Source: Halomonas sp. QHL1
Lineage (GTDB): Bacteria > Pseudomonadota > Gammaproteobacteria > Pseudomonadales > Halomonadaceae
Direction of reading: 5' to 3'
Assembly (NCBI RefSeq): GCF_001882345.1
Contig: NZ_MINL01000001.1
Location: 1,071,008-1,135,007 of the forward strand
DNA length: 64,000 bases
Translations under genes and position numbers: made by a program
The notes under the pieces: generated by a model
Database searches by the model: none
The model's input: the letters and a program-made list of their open reading frames with translations, nothing else
Told to the model about the DNA's origin: nothing
Part shown: piece by piece, positions 30,330 to 39,582 of the stretch
Numbering within the stretch: the first letter of the stretch is position 1
Layout: each line of letters opens with the position of its first letter

Positions 30330-31184
30330 ATGCAAAGTAAGTACAAAATCCGCCTGCTACGTGCCAACCTTTTAGCCGCTGCTGTCGCCTTGGCATTATG
30401 GACACCGGCTACCCCTCCCGCTGCGGCCCTAGTGCTGTGGCTATCAGTCGGCTGGCTATTCATCACAGCTCTAATACTTGATTTTAGCCACCGCCACTCG
30501 CGGGGACTGCCATGGCAAATTGTGCCTGGCGCGCTGCTGTTGGGTTTAATTGCCGCCGCGCCAGAGCGACATAGCATTTTAATCTGGGCGTGGGCCGCGA
30601 TGCTGATGCTGCCACAAAATAATTGGGTAGCCGCTTTCAATCTCAGCGCTGCACTGATTAGCGCTGTGATGGTAGCGCCTCTATTGGACGCGCCGGCGTT
30701 TATTCTGCTGATTTGTTCACTGTTGGTACTGGGCCTGCTTGCCTTATCAAGAGCCCAGCAACTTATTGATATGAACGGCTCCATTCGCCAGCGCCTGCGG
30801 TTGATTCCAGGCCTTAACCTATGGGCCGGTGAGCAACTACTGCGCGACATCAGCCGAGAACAAACGCGCTGTGAGCGTGAAGGTGTTCACGCGGAACTAT
30901 TTATTCTGCACGTAAAACGCCACCAGCTGTGGCCAACGGCGCAAAAATTGTGTGAGCTGACCTATGATTTTGAGAACGTTTACCGCTTAAGTAGCACAAC
31001 GCTGGTGACGTTGATTCTTGCGCGTTCACCTAAAGAAGCCTCGCAACGACGCAGCCGACTGCTCGCCGACTTACCCGACAATATCACCAGTGAGCACCTT
31101 GAACTAATTGATATCGAACCGGCAACGCTTTCGGTGTTTGAGATCAGCAAACTACCGGCTGAACGAGTGCGGGAGACGATATGA
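30330..31184 (+). CDS. Six-helix membrane protein with degenerate GGDEF-like domain (first of a tandem pair)
   Basis: The protein (284 aa) has about six hydrophobic helices in residues 8-150, then a cytoplasmic domain of about 120 residues. That domain begins LIPGLNLWAGEQLL, resembling the start of GGDEF domains (DxLTGLxNRRxF), followed by the beta strand AELFILHVKR. At the place of the GG(D/E)EF motif it reads VYRLSSTTLVTLIL, so it lacks the catalytic loop. It overlaps the next gene by ATGA. A ribosome binding site is weak. I do not recognise a characterised homologue; the GGDEF relation is my reading of pattern, not a search result. Confidence 0.72.
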   Translation: MQSKYKIRLLRANLLAAAVALALWTPATPPAAALVLWLSVGWLFITALILDFSHRHSRGLPWQIVPGALLLGLIAAAPERHSILIWAWAAMLMLPQNNWVAAFNLSAALISAVMVAPLLDAPAFILLICSLLVLGLLALSRAQQLIDMNGSIRQRLRLIPGLNLWAGEQLLRDISREQTRCEREGVHAELFILHVKRHQLWPTAQKLCELTYDFENVYRLSSTTLVTLILARSPKEASQRRSRLLADLPDNITSEHLELIDIEPATLSVFEISKLPAERVRETI

Positions 31185-32113
31185 TTGAGCACCACATTCC
31201 CAAGCGGTTGATGACGCTCGCCTATACCGCCAGCGTTGCGCTGATGGCAGGCTACGCGCTATGGCTTTACGCCATGGGAGATTACCGCGACCTGTTAATC
31301 CCCACCTTTATGACCATGCTGCTTATGTCAGCCCTACTAATGCATATCGGGCAAGGGGTTAAAAGCTACCTACCGCGCATTATTCTACTTTGCGGTACTT
31401 ACTCTGTAGTGCTGGGCGCTTTCTACTATCAGCCTCAGGTATCGCCTATTTGGCTAGGTTTGCCCATTACCGCTGCTTTTGTACTGCTACCGCTATGGGC
31501 CGCATTACTGATCAATATCGTCGTTGGGCCATTGTGGTGGCTGCTCCCCTCGGTCGCCTCTGCACCACCGGCCATTATCGTGGGCTACGCTGCCCTAACG
31601 CTGTTGCTAGCCCTCCCACGCTGGGAACACGCCCGTCGCCGGGCGCTCCTGCGCGCCACTGACCCCAACGACAGCGACTGCAATGCATACCACATTGATA
31701 CGCTAAAAGAGCGCTTACACAGCGAGTTCCAACGCGCTGCCATGCTCAATCAGCAACTGGCGGTGCTGGTTCTGCATCTGCCCCAGCTGGATATGGCAGA
31801 AGAGCAGTTTGGCCATCGCGCACAATCGGCACTGCTGGGGGCGCTGTGCGGTGAGGTGAATAGCCGTTGTCGCGACCATGACGTGCTTGGCCGCGCGGAC
31901 AGTGCCACTTTTTGGCTTGTACTACCTGACACTAGTGAAAGCGGCGCTCTGTTAGTGCGCGAGCGCTTGCAAAGAGCACTCTCACAGCGTGTATTAGTAG
32001 AAACCGGCCAATTAGAAGCGCGAATAGCGGCCTGCTTGCCCAGCCGAACAGAGTCCTTTGAACATTATATCAAGCGCCTGGAATCACGCGGCGCGGCCCT
32101 CGCCAACGTCTAG
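31181..32113 (+). CDS. Six-helix membrane protein with degenerate GGDEF-like domain (second of a tandem pair)
   Basis: This 310-residue protein repeats the layout of its upstream neighbour: about six membrane helices (residues 10-150) and a cytoplasmic domain. Here the GGDEF ancestry is clearer: YHIDTLKERLHSEFQRAA, the strand LAVLVLHLPQLDMAEEQFGH, and VLGRADSATFWLVLPDT, where RADSATF stands in place of RYGGDEF. The substrate and metal residues of diguanylate cyclases are missing, so it should not make cyclic-di-GMP; it could be a structural sensor or a regulator. The start overlaps the previous stop, so the two are made together and may form a heteromer. Confidence 0.78.
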   Translation: MIEHHIPKRLMTLAYTASVALMAGYALWLYAMGDYRDLLIPTFMTMLLMSALLMHIGQGVKSYLPRIILLCGTYSVVLGAFYYQPQVSPIWLGLPITAAFVLLPLWAALLINIVVGPLWWLLPSVASAPPAIIVGYAALTLLLALPRWEHARRRALLRATDPNDSDCNAYHIDTLKERLHSEFQRAAMLNQQLAVLVLHLPQLDMAEEQFGHRAQSALLGALCGEVNSRCRDHDVLGRADSATFWLVLPDTSESGALLVRERLQRALSQRVLVETGQLEARIAACLPSRTESFEHYIKRLESRGAALANV

Positions 32114-32155
32114 CCTCCCCTTTTCAATGCCTCCTAACTGACGCTGGAGTACGCT

Positions 32156-33553
32156 GTGCCGATAGCCGATATGCTCCAATGGTTAACGCCATCGCCGCCG
32201 CTACTCATCTGTCTGGTGTTGGTGATTGCATTAGTAGAATCACTTGCCCTAGTGGGGTTACTGGTACCCGGAGTTGTGTTGGTCACTACCGCTGCTTCCC
32301 TTGCGGGGCACCAGGATATTGACTTGGCTTGGTTAATTGGCGCCGCCTTTATAGGCGCTGTTTTAGGTGATGGGATTAGTTTTTCACTGGGCTTTAAGCA
32401 CCGAGAGCAGGTTACACAGAGATGGCCTCTGTCCCAGCACCCCGAATGGTTAGGTCGCGGGGCGCGATTCTTTGAGCGCTATGGCATATGGTCGGTGTTT
32501 ATCGGCCGCTTTGTCGGCCCAGTGCGGCCCATTATTCCGCTGGTAGCAGGCATGATGCGGATGCCACCGCGAACTTTTATTTGGGCCAACGTAACCTCTG
32601 CGACGCTGTGGGCACCTGCCTATATACTGCCAGGCTACTTGCTGGGGCGTACCTGGCAGCACCATTTGGATATACCGCCGGGGTTAGAGAATGCCTTACT
32701 CATACTCGCGGCGATTATTGTCGTTCTCGCAGTGATTTTCTCATGGGGTCGACAGCAGGCGACAAGGCATGGCCGACTTTACCGGGCAATTGCCGGAAGC
32801 ATTCGCCGCGTGCCGCTGCTACGCAGGCCATGGCTAGCCATGAGCCAAACCGGTGATGTTCCATTGGCTTCACTACTGCTGCTGGTAATAGCGCTAGGCA
32901 GTCTGTCTGGATGGACATTGCTGGTTATCACCCACCATGGTCCGCTGGAAATGGATCTGTTCATTCAGCAATTATCCTCCCAGTTGCAGAGTGATCTTGT
33001 TTACCTTGTGGGGAATATTTTTGCGCGAATCGGCGACACCTTGGGCATTATCGCCTTAACGCTACCTTGGGCGGCGTGGATGTTGGTGAGTAAGAGATGG
33101 GAGGTGTTGCTGCACTGGTGTGGTGCCTTTACCGGCGTCGCCCTGCTAAACATTGCGGGTAAAGGGCTGTTTGGGCGCGCTCGCCCAGATACACCGGACT
33201 ACTTGATGGGGTCGTTCTCCTACCCTAGTGCCCATACGTCGACCGCCGTGGTGCTCGTTGGCCTTACAGCGGCGTTCGTTGCGGCCGAGATGCCCCGACA
33301 AAAACGCTTTTGGATATACTGGATAGCGCTTACGCTTGCGCTGCCTATGGCGCTTTCCCGCCTGGTGGTGGGCGTGCACTGGTTCAGTGACTTGGTGGGA
33401 GGTGCATTACTCGGCTTGGTCGTCTGTGCCCTCACGCTGCTGCACTGGCAGCAACAGCCCCGCCCTCCTATGCGCCCCTGCCCGTGGCTTCTGCTCAGTG
33501 TGGCATCGCTGGTGCTTATCAGCGCTCGCGTCGGCTTCTTGCCGCCGGTTTAG
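32156..33553 (+). CDS. DedA - PAP2 phosphatase fusion protein
   Basis: The 465-residue membrane protein joins two modules. Residues 1-200 are a DedA/VTT domain (LVGLLVPGVVLVTTAASLAG, FIGRFVGPVRPIIPLVAGM), a family linked to undecaprenyl-phosphate recycling and membrane homeostasis. Residues 240-450 are a PAP2 phosphatase with all three motifs: KGLFGRARP, SYPSAHTS and SRLVVGVHWFSD. Such an enzyme could dephosphorylate a lipid pyrophosphate and return the carrier across the membrane; this is inference. The start is GTG with GGAG six bases before it. It follows the degenerate GGDEF pair by 42 bases and probably shares their transcript. Confidence 0.9.
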   Translation: MPIADMLQWLTPSPPLLICLVLVIALVESLALVGLLVPGVVLVTTAASLAGHQDIDLAWLIGAAFIGAVLGDGISFSLGFKHREQVTQRWPLSQHPEWLGRGARFFERYGIWSVFIGRFVGPVRPIIPLVAGMMRMPPRTFIWANVTSATLWAPAYILPGYLLGRTWQHHLDIPPGLENALLILAAIIVVLAVIFSWGRQQATRHGRLYRAIAGSIRRVPLLRRPWLAMSQTGDVPLASLLLLVIALGSLSGWTLLVITHHGPLEMDLFIQQLSSQLQSDLVYLVGNIFARIGDTLGIIALTLPWAAWMLVSKRWEVLLHWCGAFTGVALLNIAGKGLFGRARPDTPDYLMGSFSYPSAHTSTAVVLVGLTAAFVAAEMPRQKRFWIYWIALTLALPMALSRLVVGVHWFSDLVGGALLGLVVCALTLLHWQQQPRPPMRPCPWLLLSVASLVLISARVGFLPPV

Positions 33554-33571
33554 CTTTAAATTGACACCCCT

Positions 33572-34195
33572 TTAACCAAGGGCTAGCCACAGACCTACCC
33601 CAATCATCAGCGTTCCAGCGATGCGATTCAGTAGCCGAACATTGCCGCTTTTACCGAGCACATTGCGTAGCGTTTTGCCGCCGGTGGCGTAGACCAGCAT
33701 GCTGGCAAACTCAATGGTCAAAATGACCGCGATCAGCAGACTGAGCTGCCCCGGCAATGGGCGACTACTATCCAAAAACGGCGGTAGCAGTACCATAAAA
33801 AATGCCCACCCTTTGGGATTTGCCACCGCGGTAACAAAGCCTTGCATAGCTAGCTGTAGGCGGCTTGCGGGCGGGCCCGCATCTAGCTCACTGGGAATCG
33901 CCATGCGTCCACGTGAGCGCCACATCATGATGCCCAAATAACCCAGGTAAGCGCCACCCACCCACTTAAACAGCGCAAACAGCTCTGGTTGACGCAGCAT
34001 CAATGCGGCCACACCCGCGCCTGCGGCGGCAGCCACTAAGCCAACGCCCAGCAGCTCGCCTATCATCATCCACAGTGTACGTTTAACGCCTTGGGTCATC
34101 CCCAGCACCATGGCGAGGGTCATGCACATACCGGGGGTCAGCGAAACAAACAGAAACGTTGGTACAAAAACCGACAGCGTGGCCCACGACATCAT
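33572..34195 (-). CDS. LysE/RhtB-family amino-acid exporter
   Basis: A 207-residue inner membrane protein with about six helices. The N-terminus FVPTFLFVSLTPGMCMTLAM carries the LTPGP-like signature of LysE/RhtB exporters, and NPKGWAFFMVLLPPFL is the second conserved segment. The substrate cannot be read from the sequence. It starts three bases after the ubiX stop on the same strand and runs toward the DedA-PAP2 gene, with only 18 bases between the convergent stops. Confidence 0.9.
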   Translation of the reverse strand: MMSWATLSVFVPTFLFVSLTPGMCMTLAMVLGMTQGVKRTLWMMIGELLGVGLVAAAAGAGVAALMLRQPELFALFKWVGGAYLGYLGIMMWRSRGRMAIPSELDAGPPASRLQLAMQGFVTAVANPKGWAFFMVLLPPFLDSSRPLPGQLSLLIAVILTIEFASMLVYATGGKTLRNVLGKSGNVRLLNRIAGTLMIGVGLWLALG

Positions 34196-34198
34196 AGA

Positions 34199-34843
34199 TC
34201 AGTCACCCTTATCTCCAACTTCACCCCAACGAGGCACCAGCGAATGCTCGATCCCTAACTGGTTGAGGATACGCGCCACAATAAAATCAATCAGATCATC
34301 AATGCTTTGCGGGCAGTGATAAAAGCCTGGGGCTGCCGGTAAGATGACCACACCCAAGCGGCTCAATGCCAGCATGTGCTCCAAGTGAATCGGTGAAAAC
34401 GGACTTTCCCGCGGCACCAGCACCAGCGTTCGGCGCTCTTTAATCGCCACATCCGCCGCCCGCTCAATCAAGTTATTGCTGGCGCCCGTTGCAACGGCCG
34501 AAAGCGTCCCCGTTGAACACGGGCACACCACCATGGCAGAGGGCGCACCCGAACCTGATGCCACCGGCGCCATCCAGTCTTCGCGGCCAAAGCAGCGAAT
34601 CTGACCGGGCCGCGCTCCACTACGCTCACTCAGCGCCTCGACTAAGCGCTGGGGCTGGGCGGGCAGCTCAATATCGGTTTCCGTGGCAATCACCATGTGC
34701 GCGGCTTTCGAAATCATGACCCACACTTCATGACCTGCGGCGACCAATACATCGATCAAGCGCAAGCCGTATTGAGCCCCTGATGCGCCGGTGAGCGCCA
34801 CGGTAATCGGCTTTTTGAACGCTACGTCAGCTCTATCCGTCAC
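34199..34843 (-). CDS. ubiX: Flavin prenyltransferase UbiX
   Basis: UbiX (214 aa) makes the prenylated FMN cofactor needed by UbiD decarboxylase in ubiquinone synthesis. Motifs: [12 protein letters not shown] (FMN binding), [28 protein letters not shown] and [21 protein letters not shown], and the final [19 protein letters not shown]. It overlaps mpl by four bases, an arrangement common in Pseudomonas and Halomonas relatives. Confidence 0.95.
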   Translation of the reverse strand: MTDRADVAFKKPITVALTGASGAQYGLRLIDVLVAAGHEVWVMISKAAHMVIATETDIELPAQPQRLVEALSERSGARPGQIRCFGREDWMAPVASGSGAPSAMVVCPCSTGTLSAVATGASNNLIERAADVAIKERRTLVLVPRESPFSPIHLEHMLALSRLGVVILPAAPGFYHCPQSIDDLIDFIVARILNQLGIEHSLVPRWGEVGDKGD

Positions 34844-36249
34844 GCTTTACCCTCCTTGGCGGCGGCTAACGCGGCGAGCAAGCGTTCATGCACGCCCTCA
34901 AAGCCACCGTTGGACATCACCACAATACGGTCTAGCGGTGAAGCTTGTGTGACCACTGCCGCCACCAGCGAATCGATATCGCTAAACAGCTGGGCATGCG
35001 CCCCTTGCGTGGCGACTAGCTCGTCCATCGACCAGTCGAGCCCGGCGGGCTGAAACCAAAAAACGCCATCAGCGTCAGCCACGCTCTCGATTAACCGCTC
35101 GCGCAGAGCACCTAAACGCATGGTATTGGAGCGCGGCTCGATGACCGCCAGCAGGCGTCCTTTCGTGGTGGCCGCCCGTAGCCCTTTGAGCGTCGCGGCA
35201 ATCGCCGTGGGGTGGTGGGCGAAATCATCGATTACCTGAATGCCATTGATTTCGCCGCGCACTTCCTGGCGCCTTCTGGGTGTTTCAAAACGCGCCAGCG
35301 CCGCACAGCCACGGGCTAGATCAACCCCACACAAATGCGCCGCCGCCAGCGCTGCCAACGCATTGCGGGCGTTATGCTCGCCGGTCAGCGCCCACTCAAC
35401 GACCCCGTCTTCATCTTGGCCATTTGTATCCTGACCAGGCTCACTACCGCTATAAATCACCTGGAAACGACTGGCGTCGTCGCGCTCTAATTTCAGCTGC
35501 CACTCGCTCGCATCCTGATCACCAAAGTGCGCTACCGGTGTCCAAACGCCCTGGCTCAACACACGTTCAAGGGCGGGCTGCTCATCAGCAACTAATAGGT
35601 GCCCCTGGCTTGGCACGGTGCGCACAAGGTGGTGGAACTGGCGCTCAATAGCGGCCAGGTCGGGGAAGATATCGGCGTGGTCAAACTCAAGATTGTTGAG
35701 TATGGCGATATGCGGACGGTAGTGAACAAACTTGGAACGTTTATCGAAGAACGCCGTGTCGTACTCGTCAGCTTCCACAACAAACGGCGCTTGCGGATCA
35801 CCCAAGCGCGCCGACACGCCAAAATTACGCGGCACGCCACCAATCAAAAACCCTGCCGCTAAGCCAGCACTCTCCAACAGCCAAGCCAATACGCTTGCGG
35901 TGGTGGTTTTTCCGTGAGTACCCGCCACGGCAATAACGCGTCGGCCGGGCAGCACATGCTCCGCCAACCACTGCGCCCCTGAGGTATACGGCAGGCCGCT
36001 ATTGAGTAGCGCCTCAACCTCTTCATTGCCCCGTGACAAGGCGTTGCCCACCACGACAAGATCCGGCGCTGGCGAAAGGTGCTCGGCGTGGTAGCCCTCC
36101 ATTAAGGTGATGCCCGCATCAACCAACTGGGTGCTCATAGGTGGGTAAACATTCTGATCGGAGCCACTCACCTGGTGCCCCATTTCACGCGCCAGCAGTG
36201 CTAGGCTACCCATAAAGGTGCCGCAAATACCCATAATATGCAGATGCAT
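34840..36249 (-). CDS. mpl: UDP-N-acetylmuramate:L-alanyl-gamma-D-glutamyl-meso-diaminopimelate ligase
   Basis: Mpl (469 aa) recycles the murein tripeptide by joining it to UDP-MurNAc. It is a Mur ligase: N-terminal Rossmann [23 protein letters not shown] loop [12 protein letters not shown], central [11 protein letters not shown] and the C-terminal PRSNTMRLG segment. It works with wall-remodelling enzymes encoded elsewhere in this window. The length is normal. Confidence 0.95.
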   Translation of the reverse strand: MHLHIMGICGTFMGSLALLAREMGHQVSGSDQNVYPPMSTQLVDAGITLMEGYHAEHLSPAPDLVVVGNALSRGNEEVEALLNSGLPYTSGAQWLAEHVLPGRRVIAVAGTHGKTTTASVLAWLLESAGLAAGFLIGGVPRNFGVSARLGDPQAPFVVEADEYDTAFFDKRSKFVHYRPHIAILNNLEFDHADIFPDLAAIERQFHHLVRTVPSQGHLLVADEQPALERVLSQGVWTPVAHFGDQDASEWQLKLERDDASRFQVIYSGSEPGQDTNGQDEDGVVEWALTGEHNARNALAALAAAHLCGVDLARGCAALARFETPRRRQEVRGEINGIQVIDDFAHHPTAIAATLKGLRAATTKGRLLAVIEPRSNTMRLGALRERLIESVADADGVFWFQPAGLDWSMDELVATQGAHAQLFSDIDSLVAAVVTQASPLDRIVVMSNGGFEGVHERLLAALAAAKEGKA

Positions 36250-36522
36250 GGCTATCGCCCCGTTAATCGCCAGTAAACTATTTTACTAAAAGCCAAAAAA
36301 TGGCGTAAAAATAACTAAATGGTTTAAAAATAGCTAAGCAGCCTAGCATGTTGACTCTATTTGCTCATCTACTCATCGCCATAAACGCTGATGAAGCGCC
36401 CCCCAAGTGACAAATCCCTTTAGTTGTTGCAGGATGCGGCCACTGTTTATTAACAATGACTATCTCTTTCTTCCAACTCGTCACGTTGATGTAAGCCAAC
36501 ACATCAGCATAGGAGCCTATCG

Positions 36523-36909
36523 ATGCGCATTTTAATTCGCTATTTTTTCCGCGGCCTTCGCTTGGTGCTCGCCCCGGTCATGCTGATTTCCGAGAAGCTC
36601 TCCACACCTAAGTCAGTAGAGCGAACGCCTGAAGAGCAAGCCAAGGTAGATCAAGAGTGCCAGAACCTCGCGCTGTACCAATTTCGCACCTGCCCTTTTT
36701 GCATCAAGGTGCGCAAAGAGATCGCGCGGCTGGGTTTAAACATTGAGGTACGTGATGCTCAACTTGATCCTGCGCATAAGCAGGCGCTCTTGGAAGGGGG
36801 CGGCAAAGTCAAAGTGCCCTGCTTGAGAATCACCCACGACGATGGGCGTGAAGAGTGGATGTACGAATCTGACACCATCAATGCCTGGCTGCACCAGCAG
36901 TTTGCTTAA
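36523..36909 (+). CDS. Membrane-anchored glutaredoxin-like protein
   Basis: The 128-residue protein begins with a basic, hydrophobic stretch (MRILIRYFFRGLRLVLAPVM) that could be a membrane anchor. The thioredoxin-fold domain has the active site TCPFC in LYQFRTCPFCIKVRKEI, a cis-proline in KVKVPCLRI, and a glutathione-binding-like ESDTINAWL end. It therefore looks like a glutaredoxin or the N-terminal half of a glutathione S-transferase. AGGAG precedes the ATG. No partner gene is nearby. Confidence 0.87.
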   Translation: MRILIRYFFRGLRLVLAPVMLISEKLSTPKSVERTPEEQAKVDQECQNLALYQFRTCPFCIKVRKEIARLGLNIEVRDAQLDPAHKQALLEGGGKVKVPCLRITHDDGREEWMYESDTINAWLHQQFA

Positions 36910-36949
36910 GCGCTTTTGATGGGCATGGATAGTCACTTAGGACTTTTCA

Positions 36950-36973
36950 CCAGGTCGGCGAAAGTCGACCTGG
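36950..36973. terminator. Hairpin between convergent genes
   Basis: A perfect 8-bp stem CCAGGTCG/CGACCTGG closes an 8-base loop, 40 bases after the glutaredoxin stop and just before the end of the convergent gene. There is no T run on either side, so it may act as a weak or protein-assisted terminator. Confidence 0.5.
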
Positions 36974-36977
36974 GGGA

Positions 36978-37496
36978 TTAGAACTCTATTTTTTGCGCCT
37001 CCACATCGAACGTCACATCAATCTCAATACCCTCCTCCTGGCTTGGCGGTTCGCCTAGCTCGACTTGCAGTCCCAGCACCCCCTCTATCTTGCCAGCGAC
37101 ATGAACCGTTTGGCTGGAGCGTTCATAGCGAGTTAGCGTTACTACCACTTCTCCGCCTTCAGAAGTGAATAGCGGCGGGGAAATAGACGCCCCAATCGAG
37201 TAAAGCACCACCGAATTGAGCAACTGCTCTTCGTTCACGGTCAGGCTAATCGTAAGCGCCTCTTCGCCTTCCCACACCTCATCGTCAACAGAGCCCGTGA
37301 TATCGATATTGATATCGTCGCCTAACTCTACGAATGAAGCATTTGAGTCACTGCCATGACTTAAAATAAACCACTCGCGTTGCTCACCATCCAACGACCC
37401 CACTATTTCAGGGGTTGGTTGGTCCGCGTGCTCTGTGGCATTACTACTGACAGGTAGCCAAAAAGCGATCAGCGTTATTCCAATTTGTTTCCACAT
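36978..37496 (-). CDS. Secreted protein of unknown function
   Basis: From the ATG at 37496 the protein is 172 aa with a signal peptide (MWKQIGITLIAFWLPVSSNA). The frame is open upstream, but only this start gives a signal. The mature part is acidic and rich in beta-type sequence with alternating Val, Thr and Glu (GGEVVVTLTRYERSSQTVHV, IEIDVTFDVEAQKIEF), suggesting a periplasmic beta-sandwich. There is no Cys, no lipobox and no known motif. I do not recognise the family. Confidence 0.68.
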   Translation of the reverse strand: MWKQIGITLIAFWLPVSSNATEHADQPTPEIVGSLDGEQREWFILSHGSDSNASFVELGDDINIDITGSVDDEVWEGEEALTISLTVNEEQLLNSVVLYSIGASISPPLFTSEGGEVVVTLTRYERSSQTVHVAGKIEGVLGLQVELGEPPSQEEGIEIDVTFDVEAQKIEF

Positions 37497-37795
37497 AAGG
37501 CTTTTTCTTCCTGTTAGGGCTATCTTTTTACTTACGACTTTCGTCTTAAATAACGCCCTCCGCGTGCCGCTATTAGCCCCATCATTCAGTAGACGAATGA
37601 TGCCTGTCATTATTTCGATTGTATGACGCGATAGGCACTCTCTATGTTGTAAGCCTAGGTTGTACGCTTGTTTTGTAAATAGGCTTACCAACTGACCGTG
37701 TCTGTTTTGCTGACGCTTTCCGGCTTGATAAGGGTGCTTATAGCCTAGAAAACGGTGGTAAAACGAACAATAAACAATGATCTAAGGGAACGATA

Positions 37796-39376
37796 ATGAC
37801 GCTCAAGAAAACCTTACTGGCTTCCGTTATTGGTGCAGTGGTTGCGGGTACAACGTTGCTGCCGATGACCGCAAGTGCTGAAACACTACGCATTGGCTAC
37901 GCTGCTGACCCTGAAACTCTCGATATCCATGAGCAGCTTTCTGGCGGCATGCTGCGCTTCTCTCACCTAGCGTTTGACCCGCTGGTACGCTGGACGAAAG
38001 ATTTTGAGTTTGAACCACGCTTAGCCACCGAGTGGGAGCAGGTCGACGAAACCACCATGCGCATGACCTTGCGGGAAGGCGTTACTTTCCACTCTGGCAA
38101 CGAACTTACTGCCGAAGATGTGGTTTGGACCATTGAGCGTCTGAAAGAGAGCCCTGACTATCGTGCTATTTTTGAGCCGGTTGCCAGCGCCGAAGCCGTT
38201 GACGACTACACCGTTGAGATTGTCACCAGCGAACCTTACCCGCTGCTACTCAACCTAGCTACCTACATCTTCCCGATGGATAGCAAATTCTATAGCGGCG
38301 AAACCGACGAAGGCAGCGACAAAGCTGAAATCGTCAAAGCCGGTAACTCCTATGCTTCGCGCAATGTTTCCGGTACCGGCCCGTTTATAATCACCGACCG
38401 CCGCCAAGGGGTCCGCGTTGACTTCAAACGTTTTGAAGATTACTGGGATACTGAAAGCGAAGGCAACGTTACCGATATCGTACTGACTCCTATCGCTGAA
38501 AACGCTTCACGAGTGGCTGCTCTGCTCTCCGGTGGCGTCGACTTTATTGATGCCGTACCGCCCAACGATCTGGATCGCGTAAGTGAAGCAGATGGTGTTA
38601 ATCTTATTGAGATTGACGGTACGCGTATCATTGGCTTCCAGATGAACGAAGAGCGTGTTGAAGCCTTCCAGGATGCCCGCGTTCGCCAAGCGGTTGATTT
38701 GGCTATTAATCAGGAAGCCATTGCTGACCGCCTCATGCGCGGCTTTGCTAACCCAGCCGGGCAATTTTCACCGGAGGGTTACTCAGGCCATAACCCAGAT
38801 TTAACGCCGCGCTACGACATTGAACGCGCCAAAGAGCTGATGGCCGAAGCGGGCTACGAAGAGGGCTTCAGCGTTGAAATGATCGCCCCGAATAACCGTT
38901 ACGTGAACGATGCCCAGATTGCCCAAGCCGTCTCGAACATGCTGGCCCAAATCAACATTAACGTTGAACTGCGCACTATGCCGCTAGCCCAGTACTGGCC
39001 TGAGTACGATACTCGCCAATCCGATATGGCGATGATTGGCTGGCACGCCGATACTGAAGATAGCGCTAACTTCTTCCAATACCTCACTTTCTGCTTCGAT
39101 GAAGAGACCGGTGCTGGCCAATACAACTACGGTAGCTACTGCAACGAAGAGATTGACACACTGGTAACTGAGGCGGATAGCGAAACCGACCTTGAAAAGC
39201 GCAACGAAATGCTGCGTGAAGCCGAAGCGATGCTCTATGAAGACACTGGTTTCATCATGTTGCATTGGCAGAACCTGGCTTATGCCGCGGCGGACGGAGT
39301 CGAAGCAGAGCCCATTGTCAACGCCATTGACTTCCCCTACCTGGGTGACCTGGTCATTAATCGCAGCGACGACTAA
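37796..39376 (+). CDS. Peptide ABC transporter substrate-binding protein (family 5)
   Basis: This periplasmic binding protein (526 aa) of the DppA/OppA family delivers peptides or similar solutes. A Sec signal ends at TASA, and the mature protein begins ETLRIGYAADPETLDIH. The family pattern LREGVTFHSGNELTAEDVVWTIERL is clear. AAGGGA lies nine bases before the ATG. It heads an operon with two permeases and two ATPases, separated from them by a large stem-loop, and with a prolidase gene downstream. Confidence 0.95.
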   Translation: MTLKKTLLASVIGAVVAGTTLLPMTASAETLRIGYAADPETLDIHEQLSGGMLRFSHLAFDPLVRWTKDFEFEPRLATEWEQVDETTMRMTLREGVTFHSGNELTAEDVVWTIERLKESPDYRAIFEPVASAEAVDDYTVEIVTSEPYPLLLNLATYIFPMDSKFYSGETDEGSDKAEIVKAGNSYASRNVSGTGPFIITDRRQGVRVDFKRFEDYWDTESEGNVTDIVLTPIAENASRVAALLSGGVDFIDAVPPNDLDRVSEADGVNLIEIDGTRIIGFQMNEERVEAFQDARVRQAVDLAINQEAIADRLMRGFANPAGQFSPEGYSGHNPDLTPRYDIERAKELMAEAGYEEGFSVEMIAPNNRYVNDAQIAQAVSNMLAQININVELRTMPLAQYWPEYDTRQSDMAMIGWHADTEDSANFFQYLTFCFDEETGAGQYNYGSYCNEEIDTLVTEADSETDLEKRNEMLREAEAMLYEDTGFIMLHWQNLAYAAADGVEAEPIVNAIDFPYLGDLVINRSDD

Positions 39377-39447
39377 GTATTTACATCGCTGATTATTTGC
39401 GCAGCGTTAAATCAAAAGAGTCACTGCAGCGTTAACAGCCAGCAAGT

Positions 39448-39511
39448 AAACCGCAAGGATGCTTCGCTCCCTAAGCGTTTTTAGGGGGCGAAGCCTTTTG
39501 TTTGGCGGTTT
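39448..39511 (+). promoter_or_regulatory. Large intercistronic stem-loop after the binding-protein gene
   Basis: The inner arms GCTTCGCTCCCTA (39461-39473) and TAGGGGGCGAAGC (39482-39494) pair over 13 positions with one G-U, and a T-rich stretch follows. Outer arms AAACCGC (39448-39454) and GCGGTTT (39505-39511) can extend it. It lies between the binding-protein gene and the permease gene, where a partial terminator or mRNA-stabilising hairpin would make more binding protein than membrane parts. Confidence 0.75.
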
Positions 39512-39582
39512 GTGTCCGAGAGAACTCTGCATAACATGCCCCTACTTCCTTTGATGAACCCTTCACATAGGTGGCGTACGCC

